A DNA stretch of 64,000 bases, from assembly GCF_019649055.1 (NCBI RefSeq), contig NW_026570249.1:124001-188000 (forward strand), read 5' to 3'. Positions within the stretch are counted from its first letter, which is position 1, and each line of letters begins with the position of its first letter. The position numbers were made by a program, and so were the translations under genes. A model generated the notes under the pieces. It was not told the origin of the DNA. It made no database searches and saw only the letters and a program-made list of their open reading frames with translations. The DNA is from Paramacrobiotus metropolitanus (taxonomy: Eukaryota; Tardigrada; Eutardigrada; Parachela; Macrobiotidae). Below, one piece after another: positions 1 through 11,820 of this stretch.

Positions 1-337
1 ATTATTAAGTTATATAATGTGTAATCTAAAATCAATCCCAATAAATCATCCATTATTGTAATTCATCCCTATTTTCCAAATAATCTTCGTCCAAATGATA
101 CTTGTATGTATACATGCTGAATTATTATTCATACATACGCTTATCAAAGTTTTGTGAAAGCTGCTGAAAGATACCGCTAATTTATGCGTTGTTATCCTTA
201 CTGATGGTAGACATAACTAGCTGTACATGTTACATGCGCATTTAATGAGTTACAAACTATTTAATTTATGTATAGTTAAAATTATGTATTACTGTTAAAA
301 TTATATGTACGAGTACTATAATAGTGATATTTTTACA
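1..337. other. AT-rich sequence, no gene seen
   Basis: No open frame or domain is recognisable. The segment ends in a splice acceptor (TTTTTACAG, ending at 338) that feeds the next exon, so most of it is probably an intron of the gene whose 3' end follows. Confidence 0.5.
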
Positions 338-338
338 G

Positions 339-810
339 TTATTACACGCTAACGGTTACGGCGTATGGAACAAATGGACTGACATCCAGCACAACGGTCA
401 CAGTGTATCTTTCTTGCAATGGAAACACCAACCCAAATTATCCAGTTTCGGGAAATCCAGTATTTCAGCAGTCCAGCTACTCCTTCTGATCGGCACCTGC
501 TGGCTCTGGTCTATGCATTAACCAGGGCGCAATCATCGGGAACATCTACGCCACCAACGCATATTCGTACGCGGTAACCAGTGGACCATCGGGACTTTTC
601 ACTGTTTCCAACACTGGACAGATCTCACTGACCACCGCTGCTACCGGAGGCTACTATTCAATAACGGTCACCGCTTACGGCTCCAACGGGGGGTCGGCCA
701 GTGTGCCGGTGACCATTAGCATTCCTTGCAATGTGCTCAGAAGAGCACCGGAACGCGATCGTAATGATAATAATGTTTTGCGTCGAGATAGGTGGGACCG
801 AAGAAATTAA
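339..810 (+). CDS. cadherin-like secreted protein, 3' terminal exon (partial, one in-frame TGA)
   Basis: An exon follows the acceptor TTTTTACAG and reads in one frame (from 340) to TAA at 808-810, with AATAAA overlapping the stop at 809-814. It encodes the end of one beta domain (YTLTVTAYG... then a cysteine) and a complete last domain: YSF, a cysteine, GxI, a Phe-Thr-Val strand, a Gly-Gln-Ile turn, and a closing strand ending in ISIPC. The tail is rich in Arg, Asp and Asn. The same domain occurs in four more genes in this window (5.4, 27-29, 29-31 and 32-34 kb), where it acts as an extracellular module with two conserved cysteines. One in-frame TGA at 487-489 lies just before the first conserved cysteine, in a stretch about five codons longer than in the paralogues. 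The copy may therefore be a pseudogene, or the base calls may be wrong. The 5' part is outside the window. Confidence 0.6.
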
Positions 811-1822
811 TAAAATACGGGACGTTTTATCTCTGTTTTATTTCTGAATTTGATTCCTTTGATTCTCATATAAATGTATAATGACAGATGTTTAATGTTT
901 CTGTTTGTCTTCGGCCATTCTGAACAATATTTGCCCTGATGAGTTAAAATAAACAGAAATATTAATTTTTTAGTGCTGCTATCCAAATTCCTTTCCCAAA
1001 TTTTCATGTTACTGGTTTTTATAATCTCTATCCTGCACTGGCATACAATAAATTCACTGTTCAGCTAGGAAATGTGTAAAGCTACGATTAATAAGTAATA
1101 ATTAAGTAATGTCAGTAATTAATAAGTAATAATTAAGTAAGTAATTATTAAGTAAGTAAGTAACGCTGTAAAAAATCTAGAGTAGTGGACGCGAACTTAA
1201 CGTACTGTACAGTGCTGCGAAACAAACATGAAATCACCGTTGTGTGCACACCTCTGCACTTAAGTAGACAATTGTGCCGGCTCTTATGGACCAACCATAA
1301 GCTGGGGTAAAATTACAATTAATTTTGAAAGCCATACGTTCTATTATTTGGTACAGTAATACATCAAAATTTCACGGTGATTAGGAAAACGTGTACGTAT
1401 CCTACAATTAATTTACTTACACTCTAATCAACCCCACCGGGATTTAGCATCATCCTACAACCAAAATAATATGTGATGATGGTTCATCTGCACGATTACA
1501 ATGTCGTATGCGTAGCGTCATAAAATTAATTACTGCATGTTGTGTGCAGCTGGCTCGGTTAGTGGATTACAGAGTGTTGGTTTTCGGCCTCTCTGGTGCA
1601 ATTTTAGCACGTGGAATGTTCCTGGATCAATTTTCTCAGCGTATACTCAAACCCATCTCGTAATTCCGATCAAAAATTATATTTTCGACATATCTGATGT
1701 GATTAGAAGAGGTGTCGAATTAGCAAGAACTATGGAAATCAATTCATTAGAAGCCGCGGAAAATCATCACAAGGGCAAATTCAAACTGTCTCGTTACTTA
1801 TTTCGTCGGTAGACTGTAGCAG
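811..1822. other. intergenic, simple repeats
   Basis: No gene is supported. A degenerate TAAG/TAAT-rich microsatellite spans about 1085-1165. An open frame at 1537-1812 has no recognisable domain, although an acceptor-like TAG just before 1820 means it may be the intron or 5' UTR of the next gene. Confidence 0.5.
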
Positions 1823-4222
1823 ATGGCCCGCATACCTTCCTCTTCCCGTCCAAACTCTGGTGAGTTTTTTGCGCTTATTTGAGACCACAGGTTGATCTTT
1901 GTGCGACAGAATATATATGTATGATATCATTTGCGAAAAAAAATGAATTCTCTTGTGCAAAAGTAATGATATACCTTCGATATATACAATATATTTGTAG
2001 ATATATCTCATTAATTTACAGTACAGCAAGTTAACAGTGCCTCCGCGTGCAGTGCTAATCTTGTTTTTTTTTTGCCAGCAGAAATGGAAGATTTGGGCAA
2101 TTTCCACCTGGACGAAACAGCTAGTGACAGTAAGTACATATACAGTATTTACGTTTAACACCGCAGCACATGCAACACTGATACTGAACAACGACATTAA
2201 AAATTAAGTACGCTGATATCCAGGTTCGCAAAGACGTCCACGTCGATCAATAACCGACATTTTTCCGTCTTGTGGAGAGACCACTCAATCCTCTACACAG
2301 AATGCATACGACTTGCCAAAAGGGTCGCTGGGCACTTTACGCCATACATCCTCACCACACACTTCGTCCCAGTTAATTCGTGCGTCTAGTAAGTACTGAG
2401 GGCGTTCGCTTGCTAGCATTAAATTAATATTATTATAGTTGTTTCGTTTATCCAAAATACATAGTACGTACTAATAAATATGTATAGCTTTGGAGCCAGT
2501 TTTTAAAATTGTTGTCCCAAAACACTTATATTATTAGTTCTATTCGAATCTTCGCAAGTGCAATAATTAAAATAATGAGACTTTATTTAGCACCTTTGTT
2601 TAGTGGCTGAAATGAATTCTGACTTGTCCTCTAACCAGTATCGCCCTCTGGTGTCAGTTGTACACGAAAAGAGCAAATACTGTATTTCATTCATTGTTAC
2701 TGAAGTCTTCATTTAAATGATAGCTTGATTTTATGCGACTGTACAGATACGTGTATGTACTGTATGTATGCACAATATGTAACGTAAATTATCCGTTCGT
2801 TGCTTTGTATTGACAATTCAGATTTGCGAAGCCGTGCTTTCCGGTCAGAGATTCCGAACTTGCTTTCCCATTCCACCTATCTTCCGCCTTACATTGACAA
2901 TTACTGGGATCTTGTTAAGCAGAGGAGTATAATACTACAGAAAGCAGCAGCAACCGTTTCGGCGGCCTACGAGATTACCTATGGCGAAGCGATAGCACGC
3001 AATTCCCTTTTCATGATATCCGCGCTAAGAGATGGCCTAATACCCGTACGTACCTTTAAAGAATTACTGTATAAAATTATTGTTTCAAGACAACTTCTGC
3101 ATTCCTACCGATGTTCGTTGCTTTTGATAACATATTATTATGGTCATTTCGAAATCTATTGTGCAAAGGACATACCTAAGTAACTTTCCGGTCTTTTTCT
3201 AATTTGCTTCTGTCATTTGAAGTAATGACTTTTGTGCTACTACTTTGTATATTTAAGTATTTTGTTTTCTGTAGCACCAGCCGCAGGCAACACCTTTGCG
3301 ATCACTTCAAGTATTTCAGCAATCCATGACAGTCGACGTAATGCGGTACACAGGTTTCGTCACATCGCTTCCGGGATTTCACGACTTCAGTAAGAATGAT
3401 AAAAAAATTCTGCTCGGTGAAAGGCATATGATATATCAACTGGTGAGTGGCCCTAGTACAATTATCTTACATGATAATCATACTTTATTCTGTTCGGTTG
3501 ATGTAGAACTTAATCTACAATACAACTGATAATTATATAACTTGCTAATGTTTTCAGGTAATCTGCTCGCCGTACTTTTACAAAGGTGAATACTATTATT
3601 GCATGAATGGCCCAGATGAACTGCATATGTGCTGGTCAGTTGCTGAGGGATTGGGTTTACCTTTGGATTTCCTGCGCTTTTGCGGCTCAATTCCCTTTCT
3701 TGTCAACGATATCGGTCTTACGCTGGCGGAAACGTACTTACTAGCGGCGGTTACCATTTTTGCTCCAAGTAAAATGTTGACAACTATTTAATAAGATTTA
3801 ATAAGTTAAGCATGTAGTGATGAAACGTACATACCATCGATTACAGTATTATTTTTAGTCAAAATTGTTCTTAGCTATCATCACAATTCAATGGTTTTGT
3901 AGTAAATTTTTAGTTTTGGTTTTGGTTTCTTTTGATCCTGGCCGCATTAGTTTACACTGAAATGGAATGCCTTATTTACTTAGGTGTTTTGTCGAATGTG
4001 AGCAATAAAGCTTTGGTGGCTGCTCATTACGACTTCTATATGGACGCGCTGTTTTATCAGCTTGGAAATCGCCTAAGCATCGCGGATCGTGCCATTACCA
4101 GTGTGAAACTGGAGAAAGTGATACAAATGTTTCCCCTCATCGATAAAATCTCCATGGGATATTTTCAAAATCTTGATCTGTCCCATGTTCCGGTGCGATC
4201 GCGGGAGGTCATGTTTGATTAG
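1823..4222 (+). CDS. nuclear-receptor-type protein: ligand-binding domain, no DNA-binding domain seen
   Basis: Seven exons join with matching phases: 1823-1859, 2079-2129, 2224-2388, 2822-3045, 3275-3442, 3558-3768 and 3984-4222, giving about 364 residues. All introns have GT..AG ends. After a Ser/Arg-rich N-terminus (MARIPSSSRPNS..., RRPRRS) comes a helical domain. Exon 5 carries the nuclear-receptor ligand-domain signature FVTSLPGF..FSKNDKKILL, the helix 3-5 pattern PGF-x(4)-DxxxLL. The last exon ends with helix 10-like KLEKVIQMFPLIDKIS. No Cys4 zinc-finger exon (CxxCxD..., CEGCKGFF) is visible upstream to position 1. The protein is therefore either a receptor lacking the DNA-binding domain, as DAX1/SHP do, or its DBD exon lies outside the window. 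Its first exon is preceded by an acceptor-like sequence, which leaves the second option open. The domain call is fairly firm; subfamily and ligand are unknown. Confidence 0.7.
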
Positions 4223-5358
4223 TCTGGTTGTGTCGGGGACAGTGCTTATACTTGTACTTTTTAACCTTTTAAGAAACCACGTGGCAGCCGGATAGCTCAT
4301 ATTTTGTAAAGAATTTTGATTGAGAGAGAATTTATACAGCGATGCGTACTTGATAAAAGTTGCGCTGATTTTTTATTTTATTCAGTATTCAGTTTTCTGG
4401 GTATGTCTGTCGGTGATGCCGAATGCGTTTGTCATGCATTCGACCGCAAGTGAGATCTGGTGCGAGTTTGTTTTATAAAAGTTCAAGTTATCATGGAAAA
4501 TTTATATTAAATTTTATATTGATTAAAACGCTTGATTGGCGAAAGAACCAGTCCTGAACATCAGTATATTTAGACGTTATTTTTATACTCATATTAAACC
4601 CATATAATTGATTACCGCCGCCGCTTCTGTGGTTCACAAGTATTAAAGGTCATGTAGCTGCCACAATGACTTGCGTTTTTCGCCTTGTTCCAATTACAAA
4701 CACGATGTTGCGGTTCCAACGTACTTAACTACGCCCAGTAAAGCGCTAGCATGCGGTAAATGCAGCAAGTGTACGTTTATTAATGCTTGACCAGCAGTTT
4801 CTGAAATATCTCCATTGTAAAGTCGCTACGGTACATTTTCCTCGTAATTTCCTTGAGACTGTATACCGATAACAAGAGTAATGATGCATCTTGATTTGTA
4901 CACCTATGTCACGTTAAAGCGCAATATCACAACAAACAACTTTTTCAAAATGTATGTCTGTTATCAAAACCGCTGCTGTGATGCCAGATTAAGTAAACAC
5001 TGAGCATGACAGGTGCGCTCTTTTCATGAAGCACATCGAAAACAGTTTCCGCGTGCTACTAGGTGCGCCTACAAAACCAAGCGGAAAAACTTTTTTGGAT
5101 TAAAAACCTTTGCATAAAATGTACTTGGTAGGTTTCTGCCGTCGCCATTTCGTAAAGGTGTATAAATATGCAACCAACAATTTACTTGTATCCATTAAAC
5201 TTGTAACGCTTTACGAGCATCGAGAATTTAAACTTTGCTGGAGATTTGTGTAAGCTGGTACAGATTATGTTCTGGGTTACAAATTAGTTTAAAACGTTGT
5301 TATTTTTTTACTTCTAATAATTCATTGATCCTCATATTGTTCAGATAGAATCGCCAAA
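4223..5358. other. intergenic
   Basis: AT-rich sequence with no coding signal that I can support. The last 200 bases presumably hold the promoter of the next gene. Confidence 0.5.
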
Positions 5359-6200
5359 ATGCTTTGCACAAGATTTACTGCCATAACAGCGTTCCTTTCC
5401 ATCGTCCGATTTACCCTAGTAAGTAGATACAGTCAAAAGAATCAATGACTTTAATAATGTGTACTACGCGTTATTAATACTAAATACAATTGTAGATATT
5501 TTCACATGAAGTTCGCCGAATAGCAAAACGGCAGATTTTTCCATATCCATATGGAATTACGTATCCATACAGCACCAGCATCTTGCCCTATGGAGCCGGT
5601 ACATTCTCCCAACCGGCATACACATTCACGCTCGTTACCTGCACTCCCGGCAGTATTGTCGGTACGGTGTACGCTACCGGCGCCACCGGATACTCGATCA
5701 CCAGCGGCAGTCTCGGCATGTTCTCCGTTTCCCAATCGGGACAGATCACCGTCGGTCCGTCCCAGCTTGCTAGCGGAACCTACCAAATTAACATCTCCAC
5801 ATACGGCTCCACATTGGCCACCACGGCAGTGACGATATTTGCCACGTGCACTGGATATAATTACGGCATAGCCGGAAATACTGTCAATACTGTCTACAAT
5901 TATGGTACCGGCGCGCCTGTGTTCTATCAACCGTTGTATAGTTTCACGTTAACAACGTGTACTCAAGGACAAACGTTAGTCGGCAATGTTGGCGCATCGA
6001 ATGCGGTGTCATATTCTATACAGAACGGAAATGGACAATTTACGGTGGATAACCTGGGTAATCTGTACACATCCGGAATGACCGCGTATAATCCTGGAAT
6101 GGTTACATTTAATGTCGTTGCTACTGGAAGTTCTGGGACCCAAGCAGTTGCCCCTGTCAGTGTTAACGTTAATTGTTTGAATGCTCTTCTGTATGGATAA
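5359..6200 (+). CDS. secreted two-domain cadherin-like protein
   Basis: Exon 1 (5359-5418) encodes a 20-residue signal peptide and ends in GTAAGT. Exon 2 (5496-6200) follows TTGTAG in the same phase, giving 254 residues. After the signal peptide comes a short propeptide ending in AKRQ, a dibasic cleavage site shared with the other members in this window, then a Tyr-Pro-Tyr rich linker. Two beta domains of about 85 residues follow. Each starts F-x-Q-P-x-Y-x-F-x(4)-C, has Gly-x-Val, a central Phe-x-Val strand and a Gly-Gln-Ile or Gly-Asn-Leu turn, and closes with a second cysteine. The layout resembles cadherin repeats without the calcium motifs. The role is unknown; an extracellular or cuticular structural protein is an inference. 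Confidence 0.75.
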
Positions 6201-7103
6201 ATATGTGCCTAATAATTATGTGTGTCAATCTACTGAGTAGATGCCGTGTGAAAGCGAAAATGTTTTAAATGTATGGTATATATTGCACAAGGTGCAAGCA
6301 TAAATTAAGAAAATAATGCAAGCATCGTGTCGGGTTTGATCGTTCAACTGCACTTTACCGGAGATTCTGCTGCATATTTCCTCAAACGTGCATGCATAAA
6401 TGATCCATGTTAGTGACGACAGTTAAAACCTATTCGTTCGAAAATATATGTAACTTGCGCATGCAAACGCAGCGCAGGTTCATGGTCACGATTGAGCAGA
6501 TGTCTGTTTGATATGATTATAAAAACAACACATGCCGCATATTACACTAAACTGTCGCCGTTTTAATGAAACAGCTTTGCATGTGGCAGAAACTGCTCAT
6601 CCCCAAGTTATGTATCATGATCATGTGGGAGTGCCATTCCATCTTGTAACTTTTCATTATTATTACTATCATGGCAATAAGTACGGGCATTATAATTATG
6701 AAAAAACAACCTGCTTTCGCTCACCGGTTTTTTGCATTGTTTAAAATGTCGCGCATGGTTTTGAGAAAAGACAACTTTTTTTCTTGCCTATTAAAATAGT
6801 AATATTTTGTTAACAGAAAGTGCTATTGTGCTTAAACTGCAATCAACCGTGCCGGTTATGGTTTTATATTTTTGCGCTTGACCAAAAAATCTGAATTTAC
6901 AATTTTTATATGTTTACAATTTGCATTCAGACTTGCTTAATCGCAAAATGACTAGTAGGTTTGCCGTAGAAATTTGCATGGGAATTCATATATTTTTATG
7001 CTGTATATTGCAGTTATGTGATCGTGACTAACGCCTTTTCTTGCGGCTTATACAAAATTGTTAAATTCGTCGACAAATATATGGGGCCTGCATTGCGACT
7101 CAA
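6201..7103. other. intergenic
   Basis: No gene supported. Short open frames (such as 6532-6744) have no domain and lie in AT-rich sequence. Confidence 0.5.
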
Positions 7104-8398
7104 ATGGGATTTCTACAACTTGAACTGACTTTAGGGATGAAGTGGAGATTGTTACTATCGCTTGTGCTAATAGCAATAACAGTTTTAGGCTTATTGCTTT
7201 TTGTCCACATTATTAATTACAACTTCCGAACGACAGCTCCGCTGCCAGATTACATGGACGATTTCATCACCGCTGACAACGGAGATATTCCGTCGGCGTT
7301 ACATCTCACTCGATTTTACAACAAAGCACCGGTTAAACCGACGGGCAACCTTTGTTGGTTGGAATGCGTCAGCTTATTGTCCATGCTTTTATATATAAAG
7401 CCAAACCATGTTTATGTCCATACAAATTATCCGGATTTTTGGCCGTTTGATTCGTGTTATTCGTTAATTGCTACCAACTGGACAAATTTTAAAATGATTC
7501 ATCGACGAAGACGATTTGTTATTGGTGGTAATGCCATCAATCCCAACAACGATGAGTTTATTGCGCACGAAGCGGATATAACCAAACTAACGGTTCTGCA
7601 TGAATGTGGTGGAATTGTTTCCGATTTGGATGTTTTTTACTTGCCGAATATTCAAAGTTCGTACTTCCTTACCTGAAATCTGAAATGGATAATGTGATTC
7701 GTATATTAGCAGTTAAAAAATTTAGTGTATCTGAACAATGGAAACTGTTTGAATGATTAAATCGACATAGACTCGTATATATTATATATAATATAAGGCT
7801 TCTCTCACTGAACCGTGAAAGCAGCGTATGTACTTGTACATACTTACGGGATCTGCACAAAGAACTTCACCAGTAAAACTTTACAAATAAGTTGCAGTAC
7901 TATTTTTTTGCAGAGCTTCTTTCACGTTTCCGGGATGGATTCGACTGCATTGCCAGCCGAGAATTAATCCGCGATGTATATAAAATGAACCTTGGTTTCC
8001 TGGCTTGCCACAAAAATTCGCCGTATGTTCGGGCTGTTTTACAAAACTATAAGGAGGACTACAAGACGAACGATTGGGTGTACAATTCTGGAGAGCATCC
8101 GTGGAATCTCTACAGCGCAAATCCTTTGTTCAGGAAAACTGTTTATGTGGACGACCAAATTTCCAACCATCCATCGTGGACGAACGTGAAAACATTCCTT
8201 AATAAAAAAAGCGGAATGCCCTGGAAACATAAGCCGGCATTTCATTCGTTCTTCCATGATTGCACTTATAACCTGGCAAATGTGCACAAGCAGGACACTA
8301 GCTTTGCTTTGATGATAAGCTTTATTCTCACTGACGCAATCAAAATCCATTATGACTTAACCAGAGGCAAGCCTGAATTAAATTTAGCAGTTGGGTAA
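7104..8398 (+). CDS. type II membrane glycosyltransferase with DXD motif (A4GALT/Gly_transf_sug type)
   Basis: Exon 1 (7104-7656) and exon 2 (7914-8398) join in phase through a GT..TTTTTTTGCAG intron, giving 345 residues. The N-terminus has a short cytoplasmic part, then one membrane anchor (MKWRLLLSLVLIAITVLGLL), as expected for a Golgi type II enzyme. The central block EADITKLTVLHECGGIVSDLDVFYL is the standard sugar-nucleotide-binding segment of the DXD glycosyltransferase families (Gly_transf_sug and alpha-1,4-glycosyltransferase), with DLD as the metal/UDP-sugar site. Exon 2 holds the rest of the catalytic domain, ending with HPSW and a His-Asp-Cys segment. An inner Met at 7137 is an alternative start. 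The acceptor sugar cannot be read from sequence. This is the intact copy; a broken paralogue lies at 15.5-17.9 kb. Confidence 0.82.
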
Positions 8399-9234
8399 TA
8401 TTTTATAAAACGTGCGCAATACCATTTAGAAACGTATAATAATTTTTATGTGTTAGTTATTGCCGCATGGCTACCGTATTAAACGGTTAGGAAATGTTTG
8501 AGTCCGCAACGTTTTCCAGACGTTGTCATCGCGATAATGGCAGTGCCTGTACTTCCATGTTTTTGCTTTGGATTGTTTTCTTACTTGGAAAACTTGTAGG
8601 GTTACAAACCGTTACGTGATAAATCTGCGCTTTGGAAACATTTACAGAAAGCAGAGAAGCAAAGCATCTGGACAAGCTCGAGAAGTGCTTATAAAGGGTA
8701 AAATTTTGCAAAGCGTAAGACGTAGAAACTATATAACATTTTCCACGTGGATGATGTGAAGACGCGAGAGCGGTACTACCTGGTTTCAGCCCTCTACAGC
8801 GGTTATTATGAAAACATTAAAAATAATGTATGTCTGCTTATACGCTTCAGAATACTCATTAATGGATACACCAGGCCGGAAAAATAAAGTGGATATTATA
8901 CAAGTAACTACTTTTGTACATAACAGTTAGAATTTCAGTATCACATGTTTGTTTTTCTTGTTTGCACATTTTTCTCGGTTATATAAATTCAACAAAGCTA
9001 ATTCGACTTAACATGCGTACAGCGGGAATAACCGTGAAGAAAAACATGCGCACTAGCCAGTGACCTGCCGCGATGTCTTGTACGGTAGATCGTCTTCCAG
9101 GCATCTCATGGACTCAGGATGGATTGTGCGATAAAGCCGGCTGTCGGGCGCGCAACGATGTTTGGTTAAATAAGTTTGCCTCGTGGTCAGTCAGTTGCAG
9201 GATTACCGGTATGAGCGTTTTAAATTAGTACATT
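8399..9234. other. intergenic
   Basis: Nothing supported. The open frames at 8526-8759 are short and unrelated to known domains. AATAAA near 8882 is far from the preceding stop. Confidence 0.45.
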
Positions 9235-9456
9235 TTAGCATGATGTATTCACTGCAAACTTGTGGTGGACGTCCGTTTTGTATTCAAGTAATCGGTCAAA
9301 ATGAGTTAGATTTTTCGAGGCACAGTCCACAGCTATGAACATTGCCCTTCTGGACACTCGCGCACTTGCATGGTTTCCGATAATATACAGCTCCCCTTCG
9401 TCGCGATCACTTAGAAGGTAAGGGTTGGCATTCAGCCAGTTCCGTAACCAAGCATA

Positions 9457-9608
9457 CAATGTACGACAAAAAGAGGTTGAACCGATCAGTCGGTCCGCGG
9501 TTCAAAATAACCTCGCAAGCGTCCAAGTTTTAGTGGTGGCGTGTCGTTGCGAGGTTATTTTGAACCGCGGACCGACTGATCGGTTCAACCTCTTTTTGTC
9601 GTACATTG
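9457..9608. mobile_element. 152-bp MITE with 62-bp perfect terminal inverted repeats, TA target duplication
   Basis: The first 62 bases (CAATGTACGACAAAAAGAGG...) are repeated exactly, inverted, at the end (...GTCGTACATTG), leaving a 28-base spacer. TA flanks both sides (9455-9456 and 9609-9610). The three intact LRR paralogues lack the insert, and removing it with one TA restores their sequence (GCATA-x-TC-x-CAGGC). TA duplication points to a Tc1/mariner-type mobiliser. No transposase is present. Confidence 0.9.
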
Positions 9609-10787
9609 TAGTCACAGGCGCAGTGAATTTTACGAATGGCCGATTGAATCTCAGGAGTGGCGTATTGTAATCCTCTTCGCCAAGTCCTAAAAGGAGACTC
9701 TCGTACATGTTCTCTAGCTGGAGCGACCTTAGCTGTGGGAGATCTTTGAATGTCTCCGGCTCAATCGATTCAATGGATGTCAGGTAGAAATCGAGATTTC
9801 TTAAATTCTTGAAGTGACGGAAATCATCTCGTTTTATTACCAGCTTGTTGCAACCATGAAACTGCAAGTACAGCAAATTCGGCAGTCGCAATGCGCCCAC
9901 CGTAGATGAGGCCGAACTGCCTCGGCAAGTCCAAAAATACAGCTCAATTAGTTGTGTTCTAATTGGGTCGACAAGCTGTTGTGTTAGCTTCAAGGAGTCG
10001 TCACCGGGGGCAAACAATCTGACAGCTCGACTGGGATTACTGATAGCAATGCTACTGGCACTGTCCAAAAAATCCTAAAATCCGACGTCATTTAATTTAA
10101 ATTAATTTAATTGCAATCAGAGCAGGTAGCCCATTTCCGGCTAGGTTGACAGTCTAGCATGGGATTTTAAACCTGGCTGAAATTTATTCTATGTCAGTAA
10201 TTTATTATACAGCTACTGTTATTTCAACTCTGTCTGCTCAGCTCACTTCTCTCAGACCGGTGCATTAATCTCATAAAAATATATATTTAATTTTAACCGT
10301 AATATAACTCAACTTATACTTCGGTATATCATGCAGACCTACTTAAAATGACTTTTTCAAATAAACACATGTAGAAGTACTAACCCTCGTCAGAAAAACC
10401 ATATACTTTAATGGTAACTTTTGAATTAGACTTAGATATTACAGATGATCTCCTTGTTTTATAATACTTACGAATATGAAACATTTAGATATGGATATAG
10501 AACATCATTTTGTATTTATTTCGACATATACCACATAACTGGTACTACATAAAAAAACCAACATCCGAGACATACTTTCTCACGAAAATACCAACATAAT
10601 TAGATAAAAAAATCGATTTTGGTTAATGCGCCAGAACCATAAACGGAGCACTAAAAGAGCGCTAGAAATTACAAAAAAGGCAACAAAGATGCATAACAAG
10701 ATAAAATGCATAACAAGATAAAATGCATATCAAGATAATTATCGCCACAGGGGCAAGTATAGCCATGGATGTCGACATCCAAATGCA

Positions 10788-11713
10788 TCAGTCCAGGTCC
10801 GCGGCGTATCCTGACTGATCAGGCTTGGAGTGGTTCCGGCGATAATAGTACAGCTTTCGGCTGAAAGCCTGCAGCAATTCAATCTCTTTAATTGGCATTG
10901 CACGCTTTGCCAGGATCCCTGGATGGTACTGATTGATGTACCCTGTAAAAAGTGTAGCAAATAATTCCTAATGATATAAAAAAATGTTTTTGGACACTTA
11001 CCCAAAACATCTCTCAGCAAGTCGTTGCCAAAGGCACCCTTCAACCCAAAGCGGTCTCCAGTAAACAAGCGCAGGGCATTGTCTTCGGATCCAAAAAACA
11101 GTAACGCAAGGTTCACAGCATCCATCAGTACGCGAGCTGGTGTAAGGTTGACCTTAAAATTCTGGAACCGCGCGGCAGGCAGGTAATGACCAGATCCAGG
11201 GAACAGCTCCACCACATCTGCCGAACGTGTGCGCCACTGTCGGCGCAACTGTCCAAGTAGGGCGGTCTGCTCCTCAGTCCGCTCTAAAATAATAAAAATG
11301 TTGATGTCAACATCAAAAATTAATTTAATATGAAAAATACGTTCGGAATACTTTTTTGTCGCTTTTCCTTCCGAGCAACCGGTGAAAACGGCTTTCGTTT
11401 GCTACCCACAAAATCTACAAATACGAAAACTTAAAACATCGCTGACTTGAGAAAATCAGTTTCATTAAAAAGATTAATTACCTTCCTCTCCCTGCGCGAA
11501 CGTCGGCGTGCGCATGCGAGCTGTAGCACCTGCATTCCCGGTGTGATCCCGTTTCTTGCCGGATGGAAGATTTTGCTCATACGTAGAGTAAAATTCGCGT
11601 TTTTCTGCAGAAATTTGTAAATTACAATTTTTTTCCGTTTCTTTAACACGACACAGAAGCACAAAATGATTACCGTTATTTCGCTTGTTCGCGTAAGGGC
11701 GCAAAGACACCAT
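10788..11713 (-). CDS. nested four-exon gene in intron 2 of LRR copy A (BEN-domain-like?)
   Basis: Exons 11713-11482, 11414-11352, 11283-11002 and 10942-10788 join with correct phase at all three introns and give 243 residues from ATG to TGA. The first 100 residues are basic and low in structure (KRKPFSP, RKEKRQKKR). The C-terminal half is a compact helical region: LTPARVLMDAVNLALLFFGS, then GSEDNALRLFTGDR, then DVLGYINQYHPG. This reads like a BEN DNA/protein-interaction domain, but I cannot confirm it. The gene sits on the same strand inside an LRR intron that is about 1.4 kb longer than in the paralogues, so it arrived by insertion. It could belong to a DNA transposon whose ends I could not define, or be a captured host gene. 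Confidence 0.55.
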
Positions 11714-11734
11714 TTTATTTCAGGTCGACCCGAA

Positions 11735-11760
11735 TCAAACAGTGTTATAACACTGTTTGA
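11735..11760. repeat. 26-bp perfect palindrome
   Basis: TCAAACAGTGTT-AT-AACACTGTTTGA is fully self-complementary. Its right half continues into sequence shared with the LRR intron of copy D (GTTTGA...GAATCCC), so it straddles the right edge of the nested-gene insertion. Confidence 0.75.
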
Positions 11761-11820
11761 ATTGTCAGTCACGAATCCCTGTGTTGACGCTTACCCGAGC
11801 CGTGACGTTACTGTAACATT

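Noticed and set aside
487-489. Selenocysteine at the in-frame TGA
   Set aside because: No paralogue has cysteine at that place, the local length is abnormal, and no SECIS-like hairpin was noticed behind the stop.
1537-1812. First exon of the nuclear-receptor gene carrying a DNA-binding domain
   Set aside because: The frame has only two cysteines and none of the zinc-finger or P-box motifs.
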